From assembly GCA_019358895.1 (NCBI GenBank), contig JAHHIG010000005.1, forward strand, positions 62,001 to 126,000: a DNA stretch of 64,000 nucleotides, given 5' to 3'. This DNA is from Tildeniella nuda ZEHNDER 1965/U140 (GTDB lineage: Bacteria; Cyanobacteriota; Cyanobacteriia; Leptolyngbyales; Leptolyngbyaceae). The translations under genes and the position numbers were made by a program. A model generated the notes under the pieces. That model ran no database searches. It saw only the letters and a program-made list of their open reading frames with translations, and was not told the DNA's origin. The first letter of the stretch is position 1; the number at the start of each line of letters is the position of its first letter. Below, piece after piece: positions 18,447 through 27,939 of this stretch.

Positions 18447-18860
18447 GCAAGAGCCTCCACGCGCTCTAAAGGAAGCGTTTAACGATGCGACTCAGTCGTA
18501 GGGATCACACATCTTTATCTTTAGCTCTATCTTAGATGCAGCACTCCTTGATGCAGCATTGTCTTGCATCCTTAGACAAGCCTAAAGGCTTGAAGGCTAA
18601 GACAGCTTCACCCAGGCAGGTGCAATGTAAGAAGATGTTATTTAAAAAACAATACTTCTGTTACTCTCACCAACATCATTCGGAAGTGGTTGTGATGTTC
18701 AGGAATCTGTGGCAATTTCTGGAAGGGCAGTGAACCGATGCAGTGCGATCGCACTACGAACGACAGCAAGCAACGAGATTCTAGCCCGTTGCAGTGAAGC
18801 TTAGAGTTCGATGACTGTTTATCTAATCTGAGCCAATACTTATCTGAGCTAACTCTTACC
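18447..18860. other. Divergent intergenic region with repeated GATGCAGCA sites and a hairpin
   Basis: Between plmA and the dienelactone hydrolase gene the sequence holds GATGCAGCA at 18535-18543 and 18550-18558, 15 bp apart, and TTGCATCC just after. The hairpin CAAGCC-TAAA-GGCTTG is at 18577-18592. Direct repeats at this spacing next to a GntR gene are a plausible autoregulatory operator; this is inference. No open frame of note. Confidence 0.4.
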
Positions 18861-19631
18861 ATGACCAACCACGCAATTCAGACGACTGCTGTCAGAATTT
18901 CTCATGACGACTTGCAAATTGATGCTTACCTCGCAGAACCAACGGGTGGCGGCACCTATCCCGGCATTGTGGTTGTTCAAGAAATCTGGGGCGTGAATAG
19001 TCATATTCGCAGTGTGACAGAGCGCCTTGCTAAAGAAGGGTATGTGGCGATCGCGCCTGCCATCTTTCAGCGCAGTGCCCCCAGTTTTGAAGGCAATTAC
19101 GATGCCGACAGTACCACTCTAGGACGCAAATATAAAGATCAAACGAGAGCCGATGAGCTGTTAAGCGACGTGCAAGCCGCGATCGCCTACCTCAGAACAT
19201 TGCCAACGGTTGAAGGGGACGCGATCGGTGCGATCGGTTTCTGCTTTGGCGGACACGTTGTCTACTTAGCAGCCACCCTGCCTGATGTCAAAGCCACAGC
19301 ATCGTTCTATGGTGCTGGCATTGCCACGATGACTCCCGGTGGCGGCGCGCCCACGCTCACTCGTACGCCAGAAATCAACGGCACTCTTTATGCTTTCTTC
19401 GGCACCACCGATCCCCTGATTCCAGTGGAGCAAATCGATCAGGTCGAAGCCGCGCTCAAAGAGCATCAAATCAACCATCGCTTTTTCCGCTATCCCTCTG
19501 GTCACGGCTTCTTCTGCGATCAGCGTCCCGATTACAGTCCTGAAGCCGCTGCTGATGCGTGGGAGAAGGTGAAGGAGTTGTTTGAAAGCGTGTTGAAAGG
19601 AGAGGGGTGGGGAGTAGGGAGTAGGGAGTAG
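18861..19631 (+). CDS. Dienelactone hydrolase family protein
   Basis: The 256-residue alpha/beta-hydrolase carries the family's catalytic triad in context: Cys in IGFCFGGH (about residue 121), Asp in TTDPLIP (about 184) and His in SGHGFFC (about 217), plus the early Glu in VVQEIWGV that hydrogen-bonds the cysteine. Members hydrolyse dienelactones or related small lactones in the cytoplasm; the true substrate here is unknown. The last ten or so residues (GEGWGVGSRE) are encoded by GGAGTAG-type repeats, and the stop codon is a TAG of that repeat, so the native C-terminus was probably shorter or different. Confidence 0.88.
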   Translation: MTNHAIQTTAVRISHDDLQIDAYLAEPTGGGTYPGIVVVQEIWGVNSHIRSVTERLAKEGYVAIAPAIFQRSAPSFEGNYDADSTTLGRKYKDQTRADELLSDVQAAIAYLRTLPTVEGDAIGAIGFCFGGHVVYLAATLPDVKATASFYGAGIATMTPGGGAPTLTRTPEINGTLYAFFGTTDPLIPVEQIDQVEAALKEHQINHRFFRYPSGHGFFCDQRPDYSPEAAADAWEKVKELFESVLKGEGWGVGSRE

Positions 19632-19650
19632 GGAGTAGGGAGTAGGGAAA
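19608..19650. repeat. GGAGTAG heptanucleotide run overlapping a gene end
   Basis: Five or so GGAGTAG units overlap the last codons of the dienelactone hydrolase gene and provide its stop. The same unit occurs at 4860-4897 next to speY and at 38270-38305. Confidence 0.85.
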
Positions 19651-19708
19651 GGCTAAGGGCTAAAGGATGAAGCATGTGTGAGCCAGAAGCGGAATTTGCA
19701 AGTTTGGA

Positions 19709-20132
<424 letters not shown>

Positions 20133-20230
20133 GTTAATTGGTCGGTTATTAAACCGCAAAGCCCTAACCGCTAAATTAAATCAAAACTCAAAACTCTCCA
20201 ACCCAACGGACTATAGTAGGAAAGCCGACT

Positions 20231-21145
20231 ATGTTCGCTTGTCTCATGGAAGCTAAATCAACTCGCCCAGCCGCTGAGTCCTTTTCGATGGAGGACTTTG
20301 AGAGAGGGCTGGAGCAACACAATTACCAATTTCAGCAAGGGCAGATGATTACAGGTAAGGCTGTCAATTACGAAATTGATGGTATTTACGTCGATATTGG
20401 CGCGAAGTCACTCGCCTTTCTGCCTGCCAATGAAGCAAGCCTGCGGGGTGTTACAGATCCCTCGGCGATCGTCCCCCTCAACGAAGAGTGCGAGTTTTTG
20501 ATCATCCGCGAGCAAGACGGTGATGGTCAGGTCACGCTCTCGCTGAAGCAGTTGGAGATTAAGCAAGCCTGGGATCGGTTGGCAGAAACTCAAGATAGCA
20601 ATCAGAGCTACCAGGTAAAAGTGACAGGCGTAAATAAAGGTGGTGTCACGGTTGATATACAAGGGTTGCGGGGGTTTATTCCGCGATCGCACCTCGTCGA
20701 ACGTGAAGACCTCGAAGCGCTCAAAGGCACCACACTCAGCGCCAGCATCCTGGAAATTGATCAGGCTCGTGACAAGCTCGTGCTCTCTAACCGCCTTGCT
20801 ACCCGCACTGCCAGCTTTAGCCAACTCGAAATTGGGCAACTGGTAGACGGCAAAGTTGCCAGCATCAAACCCTTTGGTGTGTTTGTTGAATTTGGCGGCA
20901 CCACTGGGTTGCTGCACATCAACCAAATCAGCAAAAACTACATCCAATCCCTGACAGGCTTATTTCAGGTCGGGCAACCCATCAAAGCCATGATCGCAGG
21001 TCTGGATGAAGGCAAAGGCAGAATTTCACTCTCCACAAAAGTGCTCGAAAACTACCCCGGCGAAATGCTGGAAAAAACCGCCGATGTCATGGCAGAAGCC
21101 GAATCGCGTCAAGACCGGGCGAGAATAGCGATCTTGGGAGAGTGA
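20231..21145 (+). CDS. S1 RNA-binding-domain protein (ribosomal protein S1 homologue)
   Basis: The 304-residue protein has three S1 (OB-fold) domains: about 36-105 (GQMITGKAVNYEIDGIYVDI), 120-185 and 195-275 (GQLVDGKVASIKPFGVFVEF, GLLHINQIS). Cyanobacteria encode two or three short S1-like proteins with three domains; this sequence resembles the second type (Rps1B-like). It should bind mRNA and the 30S subunit. ATG 20231 follows TAGGAAAG at a good distance; ATG 20246 is an alternative that would remove five residues. Confidence 0.85.
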   Translation: MFACLMEAKSTRPAAESFSMEDFERGLEQHNYQFQQGQMITGKAVNYEIDGIYVDIGAKSLAFLPANEASLRGVTDPSAIVPLNEECEFLIIREQDGDGQVTLSLKQLEIKQAWDRLAETQDSNQSYQVKVTGVNKGGVTVDIQGLRGFIPRSHLVEREDLEALKGTTLSASILEIDQARDKLVLSNRLATRTASFSQLEIGQLVDGKVASIKPFGVFVEFGGTTGLLHINQISKNYIQSLTGLFQVGQPIKAMIAGLDEGKGRISLSTKVLENYPGEMLEKTADVMAEAESRQDRARIAILGE

Positions 21146-21318
21146 AGGGAGGCGGAGGAAGCAAGGGGAGCAGAGGGAGCAGGGGGAGCGGAGAGAGAAA
21201 GGCTAAAAGCCTTAGGCTGGCTGTTCACTGCTGAATCCTCAATTAACCAGTGCTTCCCCTGCCTCCCCTGCTTCCCCTGCCTCTCCTGCATCCCTTACTC
21301 CTCACCCCTCTCTCCCCT
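21146..21318. repeat. Purine/pyrimidine 7-8-bp repeats between rps1-like and tab2 genes
   Basis: The gap contains GGAGCAGAGGGAGCAGGGGGAGC on one side and CTTCCCCTGCCTCCCCTGCTTCCC on the other, so the two halves can pair as a long imperfect hairpin. The pyrimidine part opens a spurious N-terminal extension of the downstream frame. Confidence 0.75.
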
Positions 21319-22182
21319 ATGCTCACCGTCTGGGAACTCGACTTCTACTCTCGTCCCATCCTGGATGAGAACAAGAAAAAAATCTGGGAAGTGCTGGTTT
21401 GCGAAAGCCCATTGACGGTCGATCGCCAGCCCGAATCCCTTTTTCGCTATGCCGAATTTTGCTCCAGTGCTGAAGTCAACTCGGTGCGGTTGAAAGGTGT
21501 CATTGAAGCGGCGATCGCGCAGGCACCCAACCCTCCCGACAAAATCCGCTTTTTCCGGCAGGCAATGAACAACATGATCGTTAAAGCCTGCACAGAGTTA
21601 GGGATTCCGGCTCAACTCAGCCAGCGCACGTTTGTGTTGAATCAGTGGCTTCAGCAGCGCCTTCAGGACGTTTATCCCGCACTGCCAGGGTTCCAACCGG
21701 GTACCAATCCTTCTGTTAGTTTTGCCAAAACGCCGCCGCAGCCATTGCCCGATGCGTTGCTAGGAGAAAAATGGCAATTCGTCACGCTGCCAGCCAGTGC
21801 GATCGCCGAGATGAACGAGTGGACGATCGACTTTGGTGAAGCGTTTCCTCTTGCTCTCGCAGGGTTAGCACCAGAAGCCCAAATTCCGGGGTTGCTGATC
21901 TTTTCGGCGCGTGCGACTCCCTTAGCTGCCTGGATGTCGGGTTTAGAGGTAGCTGGCGTGAAGTTTGACGGCGACTATCCCAACCGCTTGCTGCTAGAGA
22001 CGGGGCTGAACGATCGCTGGAATCTCGCCAGCCTTGCGAACTCACAGGTAAAAACCGAAGCGCAAAACTTTGAGGCAGCGAAACAGCAGTGTCGTGGCGT
22101 TCACTTCCTTGCCATTCAAGCCGATCCCAACATCGAAGCGTTCGCTGGCTTTTGGCTATTACAGACGGTCAACTTAGCGTAA
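21319..22182 (+). CDS. Tab2/Atab2-family RNA-binding protein
   Basis: From ATG 21319 the protein is 287 residues and begins MLTVWELDFYSRPILDENKK, the standard N-terminus of the Tab2/Atab2 family (formerly DUF1092). The open frame extends 23 codons further upstream but those codons are Leu/Pro repeats of the intergenic purine/pyrimidine tract and are excluded. Further family marks are KIRFFRQAMNNMI and ESLFRYAEFC. Chloroplast members bind psaB mRNA and promote photosystem I translation; a similar role in photosystem biogenesis is inferred for cyanobacteria. Confidence 0.9.
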   Translation: MLTVWELDFYSRPILDENKKKIWEVLVCESPLTVDRQPESLFRYAEFCSSAEVNSVRLKGVIEAAIAQAPNPPDKIRFFRQAMNNMIVKACTELGIPAQLSQRTFVLNQWLQQRLQDVYPALPGFQPGTNPSVSFAKTPPQPLPDALLGEKWQFVTLPASAIAEMNEWTIDFGEAFPLALAGLAPEAQIPGLLIFSARATPLAAWMSGLEVAGVKFDGDYPNRLLLETGLNDRWNLASLANSQVKTEAQNFEAAKQQCRGVHFLAIQADPNIEAFAGFWLLQTVNLA

Positions 22183-22195
22183 AGTGATCTCTAGT

Positions 22196-22520
22196 AAGCA
22201 ATTAGCTATCAGCGGTCAGCTATCAGCGGTCAGCGGTCAGCTATCAGCGGTCAGCGGTCAGCTATCAGCGGTCAGCGATGAGTGCAGGAGTCATTGACTG
22301 GTGCAATTTGCCTCTGTGTAGCAGTTGGCTGACTGCTCTTACAAGCATGAGTTTATTTTAAGAAACCAGCGGTTAAGCATCTATTCGCCGTTTAGCGCCT
22401 GCTCTGCCTCTAAAAGCTGACTGCTGATAGCTGATAGCTGACCGCTAAAAGCCGATAGCTGACCGCTAAAAGCTGATAGCTGACCGCTAAAAGCTGATAG
22501 CTGACCGCTAAAAGCTCCCT
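22196..22520. repeat. GGTCAGC and CTGATAGCTGACCGCTAAAAG repeats
   Basis: Left part (22200-22280): AGCGGTCAGCTATCAGCGGTCAG units of 7 and 14 bp. Right part (22420-22515): AGCTGATAGCTGACCGCTAAA repeated about four times at 28-bp spacing (four heptamers). The two parts are complementary, so the region can fold on itself. No gene between tab2 and pmbA. Confidence 0.88.
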
Positions 22521-22546
22521 ACTCACATTCCGTTCGCTCACATATT

Positions 22547-23872
22547 ATGAGTTCCGACGACTTGCAACACGAAACCTTAGCAGATCAACTGCTGGAATTG
22601 GCTGCCAGGTCAGGGGCAGAAGCGGCAGAAGTTTTACAATCGCGATCGCTAGCATATCCAGTTTTCTTTGAGGCAAATCGCCTTAAGCAGCTAGAAAGCG
22701 CTCAGGCAGAAGGGACGGCATTACGCCTGTGGCGAAACGGTTGTCCTGGTTTAGCGGTTGCCTACGGTCCGGTCGAGCCACAGGCGTTGGTTGATCGAGC
22801 GATCGCCCTGAGCCAGCTTAACGAACCAGAAACGATCGAGCTAGCAGGTGCCGCCAAAACTCAGTATCCAGACTTAGGCGAAACGGTGCCCGTGGAGCAA
22901 TTAGTCGCTTGGGGACGAGAGGCGATCGCCATCGTTCGTGAAGCGAACCCAGACCTGATCTGCACCGCTGAGTGGGAATGTGATGCTGAAACCACCCGCC
23001 TGCTCAATTCCAACGGTTTAGACTGCGGCTACACCGACACGACTCTCAGTTGCTACCTCTCCGCCGAATGGGTGCGCGGCGATGACTTTCTGTGCGTTTC
23101 GGATGGGCAGACACAGCGGCAGAGCCTTGATCCGATCGCCGTGGCACACCAAATTTTGCAGCGGTTGGAGTGGGCGAAAGACAACACGCCACCCCCAACC
23201 GGACGCGTACCGATTTTATTCACCTCTAAAGCTGCTGATATGCTGTGGGGTACGGTGCAGTCGGCACTCAGCGGCAAGCAAGTGCTGGAAGGTGCATCAC
23301 CCTGGAGCGATCGCCTGAACGAACGCGTCACATCTGAAGGCTTGACCCTTTCCCAGCAGCCCAACATCGGTCCCTTTAGCTGTCCGTTTGATGACGAAGG
23401 CACACCAACTCGCGCCATCACGTTCATCGATCGCGGTGTGCTACAGCTCTTCTACGCCGATTTCACGACAGGACGGGCGATCGGCAGCGGCACTACGGGC
23501 AATGGCTTTCGCCCTGGCTTGGGTAGCTACCCGACTCCTGGACTATTCAACATCATCATTCAGCCCGCAGGCAGCGCTGCTACAGGTAAATCCTTACAAG
23601 AACTGATTGCCACCCTCGACAATGGGTTGATTATCGACCAAATGCTCGGTGGCGGGGCAGGCATTTCGGGCGAGTTTTCCATCAACGTTGACCTGGGCTA
23701 CCGCGTCAAAAACGGTGAGGTGATCGGTCGAGTCAAAGATACGATGGTGTCTGGCAACGTTTATACGGCGCTGAAGCAATTGATTGCGCTGGGTGGCGAT
23801 GCTGACTGGAACGGCTCTTGCTACACACCGTCGCTCATCGTGGATGGGTTATCGGTGACTGGGCGAAGCTAA
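22547..23872 (+). CDS. pmbA: TldD/PmbA-family metalloprotease subunit
   Basis: The 441-residue protein matches the PmbA/TldE side of the TldD/TldE protease: N-terminal domain (AARSGAEAAEVLQSRS, DLICTAEWECDAETTRLLNS), a central ILFTSKAADMLWGTV segment, and the C-terminal domain with DDEGTPTRAITFIDRGVLQ and GSGTTGNGF. TldE lacks the HExxxH zinc site and none is visible here, which fits. With TldD it degrades unfolded peptides and matures some peptide products; the tldD partner is not in this window. Confidence 0.88.
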   Translation: MSSDDLQHETLADQLLELAARSGAEAAEVLQSRSLAYPVFFEANRLKQLESAQAEGTALRLWRNGCPGLAVAYGPVEPQALVDRAIALSQLNEPETIELAGAAKTQYPDLGETVPVEQLVAWGREAIAIVREANPDLICTAEWECDAETTRLLNSNGLDCGYTDTTLSCYLSAEWVRGDDFLCVSDGQTQRQSLDPIAVAHQILQRLEWAKDNTPPPTGRVPILFTSKAADMLWGTVQSALSGKQVLEGASPWSDRLNERVTSEGLTLSQQPNIGPFSCPFDDEGTPTRAITFIDRGVLQLFYADFTTGRAIGSGTTGNGFRPGLGSYPTPGLFNIIIQPAGSAATGKSLQELIATLDNGLIIDQMLGGGAGISGEFSINVDLGYRVKNGEVIGRVKDTMVSGNVYTALKQLIALGGDADWNGSCYTPSLIVDGLSVTGRS

Positions 23873-24029
23873 GCTTACGCGATGTGCGACTTTCCTAAAA
23901 TGCCTGCCAAAACTGCCCTCACCCTAGCCCTCTCCCGATGGGAGAGGGAACCGGAACGGTCTGGAAGCCCTTCTCCCCAGGGAGCAGGGTGGGGATGAGG
24001 GCGAATTAGTTGCACATCGCGTTAAGCTT
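23871..24029. repeat. Nested palindromic element, copy 1
   Basis: A core of 88 bp (23915-24002) begins GCCCTCACCCTAGCCCTC and ends GGGGATGAGGGC, with internal CTCTCCC/GGGAGAG and CTTCTCCCC/GGGAGCAGG arms. It is enclosed by a second, unrelated inverted repeat: AAGCTTACGCGATGTGC (23871-23887) and GCACATCGCGTTAAGCTT (24012-24029). The outer palindrome starts at the pmbA stop codon, so it may have been the gene's terminator hairpin before insertion. Confidence 0.85.
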
Positions 24030-24128
24030 TAAACTTTAGACTAGAAGCTACCGACAGTAGACTGGTAAACGTTCCAGTGTTTTGAATCTGGTCAGTCTCG
24101 AATCCATTAGAAAGCGTGGGAATTGGTT

Positions 24129-25919
24129 ATGAGCGTGGCAGCGTTTGCGTACATTCAACGGTGGCGTTACTGGCTTTTGGCTGGCTTAGCGCTTGCAGCG
24201 ATCGTCCTTTCTGCCTGCCAACCGCAAAACTTGAAAAGTCAAGCAGCTCGCATCCCACAGCTTGTCATCAGCACGACTACAGACCCCAAAACCTTCAACT
24301 ACGCGCTCAATAACTCCGTGCCGAATGTCTTCTCCTTCACCTTCGATGGGCTGGTGGATGAACATGGTCTTACGGCAGAGGTTGTTCCGGCTCTGGCAGA
24401 ATCGTGGCAAGTCTCAGCGGATAAAAAGCGCATCACGTTCACTCTACGGGAAGGGATGAAATGGTCAGACGGTCAGCCCTTAACAGCAGACGACGTGCTG
24501 TTCAGCTACAAAGATGTGTATCTGAACGAAACCATTCCCACTGATGTGCGGGATTCATTTCGCATTGGCGAAAAAAAGCTCTTACCAGATGTGAAGAAAC
24601 TGGACGATCGCCGCATTGAGTTCATCCTGCCAGAACCCTCTTCACCCTTTGTTCGGGCACTGGTTGCCAAAATTCTGCCCGCTCACAGCCTCCGTCAAAC
24701 GGTTTTCACGAAAGGACCCGATGGCAATCCTCGGTTTCTCTCTACCTGGGGCACTGATACTAACCCAACCGAAATCGTCACGAACGGACCCTATACGATC
24801 GAAAGCTACACTAGCAGCCAGCGGATCGTTTATCGCCGCAATCCTTATTACTGGCGTAAGGGCGCTCAAGGTGAAGCTTTGCCGTATATCGATCGCATCA
24901 TCTGGCAAGTCGTGGAAAACAGTGATGGGCGTATGTTGCGCTTTCGGTCTGGCGATTTGGATATGGCTGGGTTACGTCCCGAAGATTTTTCTCTGCTCAA
25001 GCGCGAGGAGCAGCGCGGTAAGTTTGCGATTCTCAATGGTGGAGCCGCTTCAGGCACGACCTTTATTGCACTAAACCAGAATCGTGCGACGAACGCCGAC
25101 GGCAAACCCTTCGTTGACCCTATCAAAACGCGCTGGTTTACCAACAAAGCATTTCGACAGGCAATTGCCTACGCCCTCGATCGCCAGAGCATCATCAACA
25201 ACCTGTTTCGCGGGATTGGCGAACTGCAAAACTCACCGATTTCTGTGCAAAGCCCCTACTTTCTATCACCCCAGCAAGGCTTGAAGGTTTATGAACACAA
25301 CCCTCAAAAAGCAAAGGCACTGTTGACGGGTGCGGGCTTCAAATACGATCCGAAAGGACAACTCTTTGACGCAGATGGCAACCGCATTCGGTTTACGATG
25401 ATCCTGCCCGCAGGCAGCCGCAGCGGGCAACAGTTCGCTGCTCAGATGCAGCAAGACTTAAAGCGCATTGGCATTCAGCTTGACCTGAATCCGGTTGACT
25501 TTAACGTGATGGTCGAGAGCGTCGGCAACCGTAACTGGGAATGCTACTTCATCAGCTACACAGGTGGCGTAGAGCCGAATGACGGCGCGAACTACTGGAC
25601 TAGCTCCGGCACCTCTCATGACTTTAATCAAGGTCCCAGCGTTGGTTCGCCACCCATCAAAAACTGGGTTGTCTCAGATTGGGAGCAGGAAATCGATCGC
25701 CTGTTCATCGCCGGGGCAAGAGAGTATGACGAAAATAAACGCAAACAGATCTACGCTGACTTTCAACGCATTGTCCAGGAACAGTTGCCTGTGATCCATC
25801 TGGTAACACCTACAGCACTCTCAGCCATCCGCGATCGCGTTAAAGGCGTACAGTTCTCTGGTTTAGATACGCGCGGCTCTCTCTGGAATGTTTACGAACT
25901 AAAAGTGACCAACAATTAA
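24129..25919 (+). CDS. Peptide/nickel-type ABC transporter substrate-binding lipoprotein
   Basis: From ATG 24129 the protein is 596 residues; a TTG six bases upstream is also in frame. It has a lipoprotein signal peptide with lipobox LSAC (Cys about residue 32). The mature protein is an SBP_bac_5 (family 5) protein: TTTDPKTFNYALNN, SFTFDGLVDEHG, ITFTLREGMKWSDGQPLTADD, and the C-terminal DFQRIVQEQLPVIHL. It would capture oligopeptides or similar ligands in the periplasm for an ABC permease not present here. Nested palindromic elements lie on both sides of the gene. Confidence 0.92.
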   Translation: MSVAAFAYIQRWRYWLLAGLALAAIVLSACQPQNLKSQAARIPQLVISTTTDPKTFNYALNNSVPNVFSFTFDGLVDEHGLTAEVVPALAESWQVSADKKRITFTLREGMKWSDGQPLTADDVLFSYKDVYLNETIPTDVRDSFRIGEKKLLPDVKKLDDRRIEFILPEPSSPFVRALVAKILPAHSLRQTVFTKGPDGNPRFLSTWGTDTNPTEIVTNGPYTIESYTSSQRIVYRRNPYYWRKGAQGEALPYIDRIIWQVVENSDGRMLRFRSGDLDMAGLRPEDFSLLKREEQRGKFAILNGGAASGTTFIALNQNRATNADGKPFVDPIKTRWFTNKAFRQAIAYALDRQSIINNLFRGIGELQNSPISVQSPYFLSPQQGLKVYEHNPQKAKALLTGAGFKYDPKGQLFDADGNRIRFTMILPAGSRSGQQFAAQMQQDLKRIGIQLDLNPVDFNVMVESVGNRNWECYFISYTGGVEPNDGANYWTSSGTSHDFNQGPSVGSPPIKNWVVSDWEQEIDRLFIAGAREYDENKRKQIYADFQRIVQEQLPVIHLVTPTALSAIRDRVKGVQFSGLDTRGSLWNVYELKVTNN

Positions 25920-26067
25920 GGGCGTTGCTGAATTGATGTATGAATGCCTAAATTCGCCCTCACCCTAGCCCTCTCCCAAAAGGAGAGGGAACAGGAGTTC
26001 TACGCCCTTCTCCTTGGGGAGAAGGGTTTGGGATGAGGGCAATTCATATTTTCATTCAGCAACGCCC
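25920..26067. repeat. Nested palindromic element, copy 2
   Basis: The core (25956-26040) again begins GCCCTCACCCTAGCCCTC and ends GGGATGAGGGC, in the same orientation as copy 1. It lies inside another inverted repeat, GGGCGTTGCTGAAT (25920-25933) and ATTCAGCAACGCCC (26054-26067), a perfect 14-bp match. The outer repeat starts right after the TAA of the binding-protein gene. Confidence 0.88.
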
Positions 26068-26083
26068 AATTAAGAATCGGCAA

Positions 26084-26716
26084 TTAGAGAGGACAGCCCT
26101 TGCCAGTGCCTGCATTAAACGCCCCTTCTTCTGTGCGAATCGCTCCCAGAAGAGTTGCGACAACCACACAGCGATCGGTAGCTCTGCCTGTGTTGTTGCC
26201 GCGTGAGACTGTAATTACGCTCGGTATCGTTTGAGTCGCGGGCACAAGTGGCGTTTGGGCGATCGCGCCATTTCCGTCAAAGATCAGTAGAGGAAACGTG
26301 TTTGCGGCATTGGTCGTTGCGCCATTCACAGTCAGTCTAAGGGTACCTGCATTGACGTTACCATTGCCCAGCAGCACCCAGGCACCGCTGGTGTTGTTGA
26401 TAAGGACAGTGTTTCTGTTCGCAGTCGCCTGAGTATTATCTGGGATGTACGGTACGTTAGCGATTCTGGGTTTACTCGCTGTGCTCATATCAAACACAAC
26501 GGCTCGTGGCGATCGAGAGCGTCTGGCATCACTTTGCGCGACGCGAATCGTCTGCACGACCTGTTCACGGGCAGCAGAGACGCGCTGACGGCTCAAAATG
26601 GTGTCCCAACCGGGAGCCGCGATCGCAAACAACACGCCAATAACAATAATGACCACCAGCAGCTCAAGCAGTGTAAAACCGCCAGTTGAGCGCTTTAAGC
26701 GAGTTCGTTGCTTCAT
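26084..26716 (-). CDS. GspH/FimT-like pseudopilin of the hps operon
   Basis: The 210-residue protein has a type IV prepilin leader and hydrophobic helix (GGFTLLELLVVIIVIGVLF), cleaved before the Phe by prepilin peptidase, then a GspH-like globular domain. The start is preceded by GGAGGAGAA, a strong ribosome-binding site. It lies 28 bp after hpsC in the same direction. In Nostoc punctiforme three pseudopilin genes follow hpsA, so this may be the hpsD counterpart; I leave the symbol blank because the assignment rests on position. It probably assembles with HpsB and HpsC in the polysaccharide secretion machine. Confidence 0.85.
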   Translation of the reverse strand: MKQRTRLKRSTGGFTLLELLVVIIVIGVLFAIAAPGWDTILSRQRVSAAREQVVQTIRVAQSDARRSRSPRAVVFDMSTASKPRIANVPYIPDNTQATANRNTVLINNTSGAWVLLGNGNVNAGTLRLTVNGATTNAANTFPLLIFDGNGAIAQTPLVPATQTIPSVITVSRGNNTGRATDRCVVVATLLGAIRTEEGAFNAGTGKGCPL

Positions 26717-26744
26717 CGTCGTTCTCCTCCAGGTAGACAGACTA

Positions 26745-27902
26745 CTATTTGGGACTCTTGTTGACGATGCCTCGCGTCAGCACCCTTGTTGACAGCGGAA
26801 ACGCCTGACTTTCAATCACGCCACTGGGCAAAGCGGTTCTCAACGGGAACCCTGGTCGTCCCTGCGCGTTGCCAACTAAAAAGACCTGCACTTCCTGATT
26901 GACGCTTTGTTCGGTGCTTGGTGCCTGATAGGTTTTCCCCCGTATGCAGGCATAGAAGCTCCGAATATTAGTGAAGTTAAACGCAGCATTACTTACAGGA
27001 GTCGCTGCAAAAGGGTTGGCACTCGTTGCTCTGTCTGGACACGACAGCGTCGGTCTGGCTAATTGACCGTCGTCCACATAATCAACCAGCACTTGCGCAC
27101 TACCAGTGGCAATCACAGCATTCAAATCTGCTCCTGGCGGACGGGCTGATTGAGCATTCGTTACCGAAGAGACGTTGTTCACTGTAGCTAACTGGAAGGG
27201 CCACTGCTGAAAGCTAGAGTTCGGGGATGATAGTGGATCGACGTAGCCCTGGTTGGTTTGCAAGGCAGTAGTCGCACCACTTGCAAACTGAGGTAACTGG
27301 TAGCGTACTAACCGCGCACGTCCCTGCCAGGTATCGGTTGTGCTGGAGTCAACAACGAGGGTGTAGACGACAAGTGTGTAGCTTCGACCCGAAAGGCAAG
27401 GTACGCCCAAGACTGCGGCTGGAAAGCTGGCATCCGGTTCGTCCAGGCTACCTGAGTTGGTGGCACAGGCGGCAAGCAAACCCTGAGGCAGAGGGTCGGC
27501 ACGCCAGAACGCAAGGACGGGGATTGGCTGACTACCAGCGCTAGCCGCAGTCAGTCCGGCTGGAATGTGGTTAATGACACCAGGGCATTCGGTGCCAAAG
27601 TTGGCAGCCGTAATCGCGGCGGTACCCTGAAGACAATCGCCGTCATACACAAAGACGGCTTCTCGAAGCTCCTGGGTGATGTAGTTCATGGCTGCCTGCA
27701 TATCTCGCTGGGTTTCGCTGCGAGAGGCATCGCGCTGGTTGACATCGACCAACTGCACCACCAGCGCCAGCAGGCTCACGGTGATCAGACCGCCGACAAA
27801 CATCGCAACCAGTAGCTCAATCAGCGTAAACCCAGCCTGTTGCCGCCTTCTGTAGGCAGCCCAGAGCCGTTTCAAACGAGCGATAACGCGTGGTCTAGCC
27901 AT
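26745..27902 (-). CDS. hpsC: Hormogonium polysaccharide secretion pseudopilin HpsC
   Basis: The 385-residue protein has a basic leader of about 23 residues and the pseudopilin helix AGFTLIELLVAMFVGGLITV with Glu at position 5 of the mature form. The large C-terminal domain contains NYITQELREAVFVYDGDCLQ and two Cys pairs. Size and sequence fit HpsC, a minor pseudopilin needed for the slime secretion that drives gliding of hormogonia. It lies 37 bp downstream of hpsB. Confidence 0.87.
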   Translation of the reverse strand: MARPRVIARLKRLWAAYRRRQQAGFTLIELLVAMFVGGLITVSLLALVVQLVDVNQRDASRSETQRDMQAAMNYITQELREAVFVYDGDCLQGTAAITAANFGTECPGVINHIPAGLTAASAGSQPIPVLAFWRADPLPQGLLAACATNSGSLDEPDASFPAAVLGVPCLSGRSYTLVVYTLVVDSSTTDTWQGRARLVRYQLPQFASGATTALQTNQGYVDPLSSPNSSFQQWPFQLATVNNVSSVTNAQSARPPGADLNAVIATGSAQVLVDYVDDGQLARPTLSCPDRATSANPFAATPVSNAAFNFTNIRSFYACIRGKTYQAPSTEQSVNQEVQVFLVGNAQGRPGFPLRTALPSGVIESQAFPLSTRVLTRGIVNKSPK

Positions 27903-27939
27903 GATTTCTACCGTTTAGCAAAAGGATCAAGCCTGAAAA

